DNA from: a virus
Strand: one strand, 5' to 3'
IMG/VR virus record: IMGVR_UViG_3300022074_006580
Span: 1 to 41,693 of that record
Length of the DNA: 41,693 bases
Below the pieces are notes generated by a model. That model searched no databases, had not been told where the DNA came from, and worked only from the letters and a program-made list of their open reading frames with translations. The stretch's first letter is position 1; the number at the start of each line of letters is the position of its first letter. Position numbers and translations under genes: made by a program. Shown piece by piece: positions 27,590 to 37,300 of this stretch.

Positions 27590-30500
27590 TGGCTAAGAAG
27601 AAACAAGTATTTATTGAGGTAATAGTAGACGATAAAGGTACTACTCAAAGACTTGCTGTCGACGCTAATAAATTAGAGAAGGCTCTTGTAGGTCAAAACA
27701 AGCAAACAAAAGATGCAGATCGCGCCTTGCGTGGTGCTGCAAGCATGTCCTCTAATACTACTAAAAACTTTAGTAAGATGACACAAGGCATTAACGGTGG
27801 AATCGTACCTGCTTATGCCGAACTAGCTGCTCGTGTTTTTGCTGTTACTGCTGCCTTCCGTTTCTTACAGGAAGCAGCAGATACTCGTAATCTTATTGCA
27901 GGCCAGCAACAGTTTGGCGCTTTGATGGGCACAAACTACTCTGCAATAACAAAATCTTTACAAGAAGCTACAAACGGGCAGCTACGCTTTACAGAAGCGG
28001 CACAGGCCACCGCTATTGGTACAGCTGCTGGTTTAACTGGTAATCAACTTGAGCGTCTTGCAACTGTTGCAAAGAATGCTTCCTTTGCTTTAGGAAGAGA
28101 TTTAACAGATTCATTTAATCGTTTGATTCGTGGTACTACAAAAGCGGAACCCGAACTATTAGATGAACTTGGTATTATTCTACGCCTTGATCCTGCTACA
28201 AAAGCATATGCTGCAGCCACAGGTAGAGCTGCAAACGAGTTAACTGCTTTTGAGAGAACTCAAGCTGTTACTAATTTTGTACTTGAAGAAGGTGAAAGGA
28301 AGTTTGCAGCTATTGGCAAGGTAATGAATGAAGATGCAACTGCTGTTGCTGAGTTTGGAAAAGCTTTCGATGACATTGTTAATACTATAAAAGTTGGCTT
28401 AGTAAATGGACTAACTCCTGTTTTACAATTTTTATCAAATAATGTAACTTCTTTAGTCTCTCTTTTTGGTCTTTTAGCCCTTCCTCTTGTTCGCTCGGTT
28501 CTTCCTACTCTAGATGCTTTTGGACAAGCTGCAAAAAGTGCAGGAGACCGTGCAACTGCGTTTGCCGATAAAACTCAAGCTAAGTTTGATGAGTTAACTA
28601 AACAAACTCGTGTTCTTGGTAAAGACATGGACGAAGTTGGTAAAAGTTCCACAGATTTAGCAAAAGGTGCAGGAGTAAAACAAGGACAGACAAAAGGCAC
28701 GGGTATGTCTTTTTTATCAGGAGAAGATCCTAGTAAAAGAGCACAAACTAATGCTGATAAAATTCTTAAAGGTGCTGAGAAACAAATTATTAATGGTAAA
28801 AAGGTTACAACCGGAAAGCTAAAAGGATTTAATGCTCAAGAGGTAAAAGATCTTCGCCTATCATATGAGCAAAGAGCTCAAGTTGTAAAGAAGTTTGAAA
28901 AAACAACTCGATTGAGCATGAAAGGCATTGAGCTATCCGCAAAGCAAGCTGCTGCAGGTACAAGTGTAGCCTTTACTAGGGCATTTTCTGGCCTAGCTGC
29001 GGGTGCAAAAAGATTAGCAGGTGGAGTAGATCTTTTATTCAAAGCAGCAGGTATAGCAGGAGCTGTTCTACTTTTTATTGATTTAGGAAAGATGGCAAAG
29101 GATGCTCTTTTTCCAATTCCTTCGGCTGCAAGAAGGGCTAACGAAGAAGTAGAGGGTCTTTCTGAAAAAACAGCAGAACTTGGAGATCATTTAGCAAAAG
29201 TAAATGAAATTAGAGCAGATCGTACTCTTCAAAATTTAGAAGAAAAAACAATTCAGTTTGGAAACGCAATAAAGGAAGCCAATGTTGCTAATCCTGGCGG
29301 CTTGATTGATCAGATCAATAGCTTAGACGCAAAGAAAGGCACAGAAGGTTTTGGAAAGTATAGAGAAAATTTACTTGAAACTACATCACAGCTAGCAAAG
29401 TTGGATAGTAGATTTGCTCCATTAAATCAAGCAATTCTTGACAATAAGAAAATAACTGAAGAAGATGCAAAGGCAATTCTTGCACTAAATGAAAATGCAC
29501 AAAAAAGTGCAAATGCTTTACAGCAGATTACTGAAGCAAGAAAAGCAGCAGACCAAGCTCTTCAATCTACAATTAATTCAATTGCACAAGCTCCTTTTCA
29601 AAATCTTGTTTCTGCTTTTGCAGAAGTTGCAAAACTAGAGACAGAATATCAAGTTACTTTTGATAAGGAAAAATTTGCGGAAGATCGAGCAGCCCTTCAA
29701 AAAGAGATAGAAAAGTTTGATAAAGGAACTCAAGCTGTTACAATAAAAACTCGTCGTGGTACTACTGTTAAAACGGGGAGAGTCGAGCAAAGTGCAGAGG
29801 ATATAGCAAGAGTAGAGGCACTCGAGGCTCAAGCAGCAGCAGAAGATGCCGCAGTAAAAGCAAAAGAAAAAGCAGCAGACATAGCAGTACTAAATGCAAA
29901 TGCAGCCCTTGAAGCACAAAAAGAGGCTTTAGACTTAGAAGATAACATTCTTGATCGAAAGAAAACAATTTCAAAAGTTGATAAGGTGTCCCAATCTTTT
30001 GCCGCCCAACGAGAAAGAGCAGCAATTGGTGTTTTAAACGCTGAAACTGCTGTTGATAAAGCAAAACAACAAGTTTTACAATCAGAGTTAGCTTTAGACG
30101 TTCTTAGAAATAACGAAGTTGCTGAGACTGATCAGAGAGTAATAAATGCAAATAGAGCTTTAACTTTAGCAGAACAAAATGTAGAAGTAGAGGAAAATAA
30201 TTTAAGAAATGCAGAAAAGAAAAATGCAGTTGATCAAATAGGCATTGATATTGCAGAAAGACGTTTACAAATACAAAAAGATATAAACGCTGCACAAAAC
30301 GCACTTGCAAGAGCAAGAATAGCACAAGAAAGAGCTACAACTGCCGGAGCGGGTACTGTAGGCAAGAGTCTTGCTGATATTGGCACTGAAAAACAAGAGG
30401 GAAGAGAAAATAATATAATTGCTCAAAGAAAAATTATAAATGATCAAATTCTTCAAGCAGAGGAAAAGAGAGCAAAACTAAATGCAACAACAAATGCTAC

Positions 30501-31362
30501 ACGTATTGTAGCTCTTGATCAAGAAATAGAAGGTTTAAGAATTAAAGGTGAGCAGTTAGATAGAAATCTTGAAAAAGAACAAACCGCTGTTCTTATAGAG
30601 CTTGAAAAAGGAAGATTACGTTCACTAGACCTTGCAGATCAAATGCAAACATTCTCGTTTTCTACTGCTCACGAAGCGGCTGCTCGTAGAATTTTAGAGC
30701 TAGAAAATGCAGGCCACACTGTTTCAGCAGCACAAAAAGAAGAGTTTCTTGCACAAAATATTGCATTAGAAGAGCAAGAAACAATACTTAAAGGCATGGA
30801 AAATCTAAGGTCTACTGTAGAGTCCAGTATGAATAGTGCTTTTATGTCAATTGTAGATGGATCAAAGTCTGCGAAAGAGGCTTTTGCTGATATGGCCAAA
30901 TCTATACTTGCAGCTATTGCAAAAATGATTATTGAGTTACTTGTAATGAAAGCTATACAAGCAACAATTTCTCTTTTTAGTGGAGGAGCTCCTATTCCTG
31001 CAGGTCGAAATGGTATGATAGCAGAAGCTGTGCCAGCTAGACGAGGCGGTATTCTTCAAAGCTATTCAACAGGCGGTATTGCAAGAGGCAGACAAGCCGG
31101 ATATCCTGCTATACTACACGGTACAGAAGCTGTTGTTCCTTTGCCCAACAAGAAAGAAATTCCAGTTGACATAAGAGGCGGCACAGGAGATGTTAATAAT
31201 ATTAGCATTACTGTCAATAGTGACGGAACAACTAGACAAGATGGTTCAAACTCTTCAGAACAATCAAAGCAGTTAGGAAGAGCGATATCAGCTGCTGTTC
31301 AAGATGAACTGCACAAGCAGAAGAGACCTGGTGGTATACTGAGTCCGTTTGGAGCAGCATAA
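27589..31362 (+). CDS. Tail length tape measure protein (lambda gpH-like)
   Basis: 1257 residues. RVFAVTAAFRFLQEAADTRN and ANGQLRFTEAAQATAIGTAA-like early helices, hydrophobic segments (SLVSLFGLLALPLVRSVLP; AGIAGAVLLFIDLGKMAKDA), a long coiled coil (about 640-1030) and a C-terminal gpH-like end (AKSILAAIAKMIIELLVMKA). At about 1.5 A per helical residue it predicts a tail near 190 nm. It sets tail length and is ejected with DNA. Overlaps the chaperone end by 1 base. Confidence 0.9.
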   Translation: MAKKKQVFIEVIVDDKGTTQRLAVDANKLEKALVGQNKQTKDADRALRGAASMSSNTTKNFSKMTQGINGGIVPAYAELAARVFAVTAAFRFLQEAADTRNLIAGQQQFGALMGTNYSAITKSLQEATNGQLRFTEAAQATAIGTAAGLTGNQLERLATVAKNASFALGRDLTDSFNRLIRGTTKAEPELLDELGIILRLDPATKAYAAATGRAANELTAFERTQAVTNFVLEEGERKFAAIGKVMNEDATAVAEFGKAFDDIVNTIKVGLVNGLTPVLQFLSNNVTSLVSLFGLLALPLVRSVLPTLDAFGQAAKSAGDRATAFADKTQAKFDELTKQTRVLGKDMDEVGKSSTDLAKGAGVKQGQTKGTGMSFLSGEDPSKRAQTNADKILKGAEKQIINGKKVTTGKLKGFNAQEVKDLRLSYEQRAQVVKKFEKTTRLSMKGIELSAKQAAAGTSVAFTRAFSGLAAGAKRLAGGVDLLFKAAGIAGAVLLFIDLGKMAKDALFPIPSAARRANEEVEGLSEKTAELGDHLAKVNEIRADRTLQNLEEKTIQFGNAIKEANVANPGGLIDQINSLDAKKGTEGFGKYRENLLETTSQLAKLDSRFAPLNQAILDNKKITEEDAKAILALNENAQKSANALQQITEARKAADQALQSTINSIAQAPFQNLVSAFAEVAKLETEYQVTFDKEKFAEDRAALQKEIEKFDKGTQAVTIKTRRGTTVKTGRVEQSAEDIARVEALEAQAAAEDAAVKAKEKAADIAVLNANAALEAQKEALDLEDNILDRKKTISKVDKVSQSFAAQRERAAIGVLNAETAVDKAKQQVLQSELALDVLRNNEVAETDQRVINANRALTLAEQNVEVEENNLRNAEKKNAVDQIGIDIAERRLQIQKDINAAQNALARARIAQERATTAGAGTVGKSLADIGTEKQEGRENNIIAQRKIINDQILQAEEKRAKLNATTNATRIVALDQEIEGLRIKGEQLDRNLEKEQTAVLIELEKGRLRSLDLADQMQTFSFSTAHEAAARRILELENAGHTVSAAQKEEFLAQNIALEEQETILKGMENLRSTVESSMNSAFMSIVDGSKSAKEAFADMAKSILAAIAKMIIELLVMKAIQATISLFSGGAPIPAGRNGMIAEAVPARRGGILQSYSTGGIARGRQAGYPAILHGTEAVVPLPNKKEIPVDIRGGTGDVNNISITVNSDGTTRQDGSNSSEQSKQLGRAISAAVQDELHKQKRPGGILSPFGAA

Positions 31363-31736
31363 TGGCTATAGGATTTGCAGACTTAAACTCAGTTCAAAGA
31401 ACTCCAGATAAAACTCTTACTCGAAGTAATAAACCTCGAGTAATAAAAATTCAATTTGGAGATGGCTATGAGCAACGAGTACAGGAAGGTATAAATAATA
31501 TTACTCAACAGTTTACTGTTACTTTTTCAAATAGGCCAAAGGCAGATATTGATGATATAATGGCTTTTTTTGATAACAAAGCAGGTACAACTGCTTTTAA
31601 TTTTACTTACCCTGATACTAATGCTTCAGGATCTGAAAAGACTGTAAAAGTTGTTTGTGAAGACTATACACAGTCTTATACGTATGATGATTTTTATACT
31701 TGTAATGCAACCTTTAGAAGAGTGTACGAAGCATGA
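31362..31736 (+). CDS. Minor tail protein, lambda gpM-like
   Basis: 124 residues. RVIKIQFGDGYEQRVQEGIN is the hallmark of gpM-type minor tail proteins, with VTFSNRPKADIDDIMAFFDN and an end DDFYTCNATFRRVYEA. It is a tail-tip subunit of the distal tail. Start overlaps the tape measure stop. Confidence 0.92.
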   Translation: MAIGFADLNSVQRTPDKTLTRSNKPRVIKIQFGDGYEQRVQEGINNITQQFTVTFSNRPKADIDDIMAFFDNKAGTTAFNFTYPDTNASGSEKTVKVVCEDYTQSYTYDDFYTCNATFRRVYEA

Positions 31737-32902
31737 CACAAATAAATAAAGAACTTCAGAAACAAGATCCAGGTTCAGCTTTAGTTGAGCTTTATGTTCT
31801 TGAATATACTTCAAATACTTTTGCTTACTTTTTTGCAGGATTAGATGAAGATTTAAATGCTATTCAATTTAGAGACGAGGATGGCACTATAAGAACTTAT
31901 GCAGCCTTGCCTATGTTTTCAGAGGATATTTCTGTGAAAAGTGACGGATCTATGTCAAGACCAGAGCTTTCTATAGGTAATGTAGGAAATACTCTTACAA
32001 ATGCAATTGGTGGGATAGACTATGAAGATTTAATAGGCCAAAGAATAACAAAACGGAGTACCCTTGTAAAATACTTAGTCGGAGAGGCAGGTGACGCAAC
32101 TCCTCCCTTAGAGTTTCCAAAGCAAACCTATGTAATTGATAGAATAAAAGAGCGAAATATTATATCTATTACTTTTGAACTTGCTTCTCCTTTTGATGTT
32201 GCAGGAATAACTCTACCTCGCAGAAATATTATTGGTGGAAGCTGTCCTTTTAGGTATAGAGAGGCTGCTGGTTCTGTTTCAGCCGCAAACAGGTGCGGTG
32301 GATGTAACTGGGGACAAAAAACTGGATTTAGTGTTACAAGCGCACAGACAAGCGAAAGTAATAGTGTTTATATGAATCGTTATGATGAGTATATAGTTCC
32401 TTCTTCAATTAGTTTTACTACATTTACAGCAGGATCTACAAGTGCAACAAAAGGTAACTACTATCTTACTGTAAGTAATGTGCCCCGTCTTAATACAAAT
32501 GGCACAATATCGAATGCAAATGCAAATAATTACTGGCAAGCAGTAGTAAATACCTCTGCTACTCCTTCTGATACTAGCACTAGTTGGAAAAGAGTAAGAG
32601 TATTTGGAACAACTTTATCTTCCACTTACTATGCTTATAGTGATACAAAAAGAAATGAATATATCCTTAGACAGGGAAATCTTTGGCAAGCCCTTAAAAC
32701 TAGATCAAATCCTTCAGTCTCTGAAATAAAAGAAGGAGTTAATTGGACAGAAGGAGATATATGCGGGAAGAAAATAAAATCTTGCCGACTAAGATTTCAT
32801 TCTTTGCCTCATCCAACCGTTTCCAACGGAGTAGCAATAGAGACAGATAAAAAAGTAATATTACCTTTCGGGGGCTTTCCAAATGTTAGACAGAAACGAT
32901 AA
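31733..32902 (+). CDS. Minor tail protein, lambda gpL-like, with insertion
   Basis: 389 residues. The N-terminal half (VELYVLEYTSNTFAYFFAGL, RPELSIGNVGNTLTNAIGG, ITLPRRNIIGGSCPFRYRE) is gpL-like. The four ligands for the [4Fe-4S] cluster known in gpL relatives can be read as C171, C188/C191, C344 and C351, five cysteines in total. About 150 residues (192-343) intervene before the last pair and contain two YWQAV/LWQAL-like repeats. gpL normally has about 230 residues. Overlaps gpK by 20 bases. Confidence 0.87.
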   Translation: MTQINKELQKQDPGSALVELYVLEYTSNTFAYFFAGLDEDLNAIQFRDEDGTIRTYAALPMFSEDISVKSDGSMSRPELSIGNVGNTLTNAIGGIDYEDLIGQRITKRSTLVKYLVGEAGDATPPLEFPKQTYVIDRIKERNIISITFELASPFDVAGITLPRRNIIGGSCPFRYREAAGSVSAANRCGGCNWGQKTGFSVTSAQTSESNSVYMNRYDEYIVPSSISFTTFTAGSTSATKGNYYLTVSNVPRLNTNGTISNANANNYWQAVVNTSATPSDTSTSWKRVRVFGTTLSSTYYAYSDTKRNEYILRQGNLWQALKTRSNPSVSEIKEGVNWTEGDICGKKIKSCRLRFHSLPHPTVSNGVAIETDKKVILPFGGFPNVRQKR

Positions 32903-33587
32903 GATAATAATAAATGATTTATTTGATGATTATCCAGAAGAGGGATGCGGACTTTTACTTAACAAGAGAGGCAAGATTGTCTGGAAAAAATGTGAAAATA
33001 TAGCAGAGGATAAGTTACATACTTTTAAAATTTCTCCAGACGAATATGTAAAAGCAAGGCTGTCCGGAGATATTTATGCAATAGTTCATAGCCACCCAGA
33101 TTCTTCATGCGAAGCAAGTGAATCAGATAAAAAAGCAAGCGATCATTTAGGTATACCGTATATTATATACTCACTACCAGAAGCAGAAAAATATACTTAT
33201 ACGCCAAAAAAGTTAGAAAATACTCTGCTAGGAAGAGAATATGAGTTTGGAAAGAATGATTGTTGGTCTTTAGTAAGAGACTACTATAGACAGAATCTTT
33301 CAATAGAACTTCCTATGTTGGAGTTTCAAGAGCTTTGGTGGGAAGAGGGACTAAACTATTTTGATGACTTATATGAGTCTTTTGGATTTGTAAAAGTCGA
33401 AGAGCCACAAAAACATGATGGTATAGTTTTTAACATTATGTCCTCAGTAGGAAATCACTGTGGAGTTTATCTGGATGATGGAGTCTTTTTACACCATGCC
33501 AGACATCGTTTATCCTGTAGAGAGTCCATATATGGAGTTTGGGGTAAAGCAATTAGAGGGTATTATAGATGCAAACAGTTTATTTAG
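32883..33587 (+). CDS. Tail-tip peptidase: JAMM plus NlpC/P60 (lambda gpK-like)
   Basis: 234 residues. JAMM metalloprotease: E20 (EEGCGLLL), H69 and H71 (IVHSHPDSSC), S79 and D82. NlpC/P60: C127 in YEFGKNDCWSLVRDYY, H192 in GNHCGVYLDD. The two domains in this order match lambda gpK. Needed for tail-tip assembly or peptidoglycan penetration. Confidence 0.92.
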   Translation: MLDRNDKIIINDLFDDYPEEGCGLLLNKRGKIVWKKCENIAEDKLHTFKISPDEYVKARLSGDIYAIVHSHPDSSCEASESDKKASDHLGIPYIIYSLPEAEKYTYTPKKLENTLLGREYEFGKNDCWSLVRDYYRQNLSIELPMLEFQELWWEEGLNYFDDLYESFGFVKVEEPQKHDGIVFNIMSSVGNHCGVYLDDGVFLHHARHRLSCRESIYGVWGKAIRGYYRCKQFI

Positions 33588-34354
33588 AGGGTAACTTAGC
33601 AAAGTTTGGGGATAAGTGGGAAACCTCTTGTAATAATGTGGGAGAAATACTTAGACTTATAGAATGTCAGACGTCAGGGTTTAGAAAACATTTAATAGAC
33701 GCACATGAAGCAGGTATAGAGTTTCAAATAAAACGAGGCAAAGATATACTTAGCGAAGAGGAGCTACTACTAACTTTACATGATGATGATATTGTCATAA
33801 CAGAATTACCTGCAGGAGCAGATGGAGTAGGAAAGCTTTTAGCAGCGGTTGTTTTAGTAGTTTTAGCATTTACTGTGGGAGGTTTAACCTTTGGGGCAGG
33901 ATTTACTGCTAGTTTAGCAGGAAATGTATTAGGAGCAACACTTTTACTTGCTGGTACAAGTCTTGCGATGATGGGAATATCAGAAATGATGATGCCAGAC
34001 CCTTCTGTAGATGGTACCGATAATAATAAAAATTATTTATTTAGCGGACCCGCAAATACTGTTGCACAAGGACAAGCAGTACCTTTAGCCTATGGAGAAC
34101 TAATAGTTGGTGGCGCTCCCATTTCACTATCTTACTCGCGCACTCCAATCACTGTTGACGGCGGAGAAGTAGGGGGAACAACGGGTACAACTGTTGCACC
34201 AAAAGAGAAAGTAAATACCCTTGCATCAGATAATGTTAATACAAAACCTACACCAGCAAGACCTGTAATGATACCAGGAATAGATATATTTTTTACTGAT
34301 GAGGAAGCCCGTCAAATTCGTCTCACATTTCAGGGACATTTTGGAATATCATAG
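33569..34354 (+). CDS. Tail assembly protein, lambda gpI-like
   Basis: 261 residues. YLEGNLAKFGDKWETSCNNV is a ubiquitin-like start; a hydrophobic part follows (GKLLAAVVLVVLAFTVGGLT, AGNVLGATLLLAGTSLAMM), then YLFSGPANTVAQGQAVPLAY, the gpI signature. The end has a glycine/threonine-rich tail. Lies between K and J as in lambda. Confidence 0.9.
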   Translation: MQTVYLEGNLAKFGDKWETSCNNVGEILRLIECQTSGFRKHLIDAHEAGIEFQIKRGKDILSEEELLLTLHDDDIVITELPAGADGVGKLLAAVVLVVLAFTVGGLTFGAGFTASLAGNVLGATLLLAGTSLAMMGISEMMMPDPSVDGTDNNKNYLFSGPANTVAQGQAVPLAYGELIVGGAPISLSYSRTPITVDGGEVGGTTGTTVAPKEKVNTLASDNVNTKPTPARPVMIPGIDIFFTDEEARQIRLTFQGHFGIS

Positions 34355-34364
34355 GAGTTAAATT

Positions 34365-37300
34365 ATGGGAGGTTTTGCACCAAAAAGTGAGTCGGATTAT
34401 GAAAATGAGCAGCAGCAAGCAGCTCTTGCTGCAGCTGCGCCTAGTACTCCTACAACTGAAAAACAGTATGGTGTAGCTACTGATATAATTTCTGCAGGTG
34501 AAATTCAAGGTCTTGTTGGAGGGCTTTCCGGAGTATACCTAAATGGTACTTCAATTATTGATGAACAGAGTTATGATACTCTTACTACAAAAACAGGAAC
34601 TGCTACTGTAAGCGGAACAAGTGTTACAAATGCTGGTGGAAATGCTTCGGGTGAAGGTCTTTTTAGTGGAGTTGATTTATCTATTGGGGATAGATACTTA
34701 TTAGTTTTTTCTGCAGGCCCTACAGGTAACTTAAATACTCTACCTGGGTTTAGTGGAAATTTTGCAGCTAAAAGAGGCTCAAGTATTCTTTACCTTCCTA
34801 ATAGCGTTACAGTTCCAACAAATATAGAAAATAAACCCGGTACTACTGAAAAAGCAGATGCTGATGACTATGTAGTCGGACGAATACGTGTTCCTGGTGC
34901 AGGTGTTGATGGAGATGTATATACAGGAATTATAGTAGGACAAGGCACACATCCAAGTTACGGTAAATGGGTAAGAGTTAACCCTCCCATAAGCACAGAT
35001 GTTTCTTCTTCTGGAACAAAAACGTTTTTCTTTGATACTGTGCATCAAGTTAGTTCAATTACTAATGCGAACACAGCAACTCTTGCTACCGCAGTTGAAA
35101 GAAATAGAACGGCACAACCTGTTATACTATCAGAAGCTATTGTTAAGTACGGAGACACAAATCAAAGTCTTGCCTATGATAATGCTTATGCTTATTTAAA
35201 AAGAGGAACTCGATATCAAACGCCCATTATTAAAACAAGTGCATATGGAAGCCCTGGTAGCTCATTTGTAATTGGCCCCCAAACAGAGCTTACATGGTAT
35301 TCCGGTACAGGAAGTGTTCGTGTAGGAGGAAGTGCAAGCGCTACATTTATAACTCCAACTCAATTTTCTTTTTCAGAGGGATCTAAAGAAGAAATAGACT
35401 ATTTAAATATAGCTATGGAATTTCCTAGTGGTCTCTTGTATAAGCAGCCAAATGGAAAAGATGGACCTGCCGGAGCAGAGTTTCAAATAATTCTAAACTA
35501 TAAGAATGACTCTACAGATTCTGACTTTACAAAAGTTTTAATACATGGTAATAATTACGGTGGGTCTGAGTTTATCAATGGCCTGCATCAAGCTAGCGAT
35601 TCATTAAATACAAAATCAAGCACATATAGCTGGATAATCGGTAATGGAACTAGTGTTGAGTACCATGATCAGATAGTAAATTATTTTCAAGGCTCTTTAG
35701 GTGTAGGTAGAAGGGGCACAGGAACAATTGTTCGACAAAATACGTCTGGAGGCTTTATACAAGAGTTTCGTATTAATCTGGAAAGATTTCAGCCGTTATT
35801 TGACTGGAGAATTGAAATAAGAAGACTAAGTCCTGATGCTTCTTCAGATTATAGTAATTTTTCAGATGGAGATGGTAGACCGCAGTATCAAGGCAGAGCC
35901 GTAATAAAGACGGTAGAGGCAGGAATAAATGATAAGTTTTCTTATCCTACAACAGCGCATGCTTCTGTTTCTTTTGCTGCAGAAGACTTTCCTCAGCCTC
36001 CTTCTCGTTCTTACCATATTTTAGGAAGAAAAGTAAAAGTTCCTTCAAATTATTTTACACGAGAAGAATTAGGTTCTTTTACATCAAGTTATACTCGTAA
36101 TCAGAGCACTGGAGCAAATACAAGTTCTTACCAAGCGTGGAATGGGACTTTTAGAGGAGATCCAGCTGCTTCTTCTGTTGCAAATAGAGCAAAAGTCTAT
36201 ACAAATAATCCTGCCTGGGTTTTTTATGATATTCTTACAGATAAAGAAAATGGTTTAGGAGACTTTGTACAAGAAGCAGATATAGATAAATTTTCTTTAT
36301 ATCAAATAGCAAGATACTGCGACGAGCTTGTTCCAGATGGCAAAGGAGGACAAGAGCCTCGATTCACTTGTAATACTTATATTCCAAATGCTACAGAAGC
36401 ATATAAAGTTGTAAAAGATTTAGCTAGTGTATTTAGAGGAATGCTCTATTGGATAAATGGAGAGGGGTACACCGTACAGGATAGTCCAAAAGAGCCTGTT
36501 TATACTTTTACTACCAGTAATGTTGAAAATGGTATTTTCAGCTATACTTACACAGGAGACAAGGCGCGCCCAAATCAATTTAATGTTACTTGGAATGATC
36601 CAGAAGAGTTTTATAAAAAAACAGTCCTAACTGTAGAAGATATTGCAAATATAAAAAAGACAGGACGAGTACTTGCTCGTAATATTGTTGCATATGGTTG
36701 TACTTCGGAAGGTCAAGCAAGGCGACTTGCAGATTTTCATTTAAAATCAACTAGCTTAGAAACTGAAGTAGTTAGTTTTAAAACTGGCTTTAATGCAGTA
36801 TTTTTACGTCCTGGTGACATTATAAATGTACAGGATAAAAGACAGCATAGTCTTGAAACTAGTGGTCGTGTAAGCACTGGCTCTACCACAACATCTATTA
36901 ATTTAGATAGAATTGTTACTTTTCCTGGAGGAAGTGCGGGTACTGGGTGTAATTTATACTTAATATTTACAGAACCAGGAGTATATTTAGCACAAGCATC
37001 TGCTACTATAAATGGTCAAAGCTATAGCCGTGGTGGGTTGCTTTTAGAAGATGCTAGTGGTAATGCTTTGGCTACACAGGCACAGGCAGCTAATCTAATT
37101 GATGACTCTGGTAACTCAGTTTTAACTCAGTTTTCTGAAAATTCAAGAGTAGAAATAAAAGAAATAACAAATACAGGAACTTCTGCAAGCACTATTACTG
37201 TTTCTGGAGGATTTTCTACTGCTCCTCAACAAGATACCATCTGGGCAATTAGTAGAGAGGATGATGTAAATACTGATGAGCTTCAGGAGTATAGAATAAT

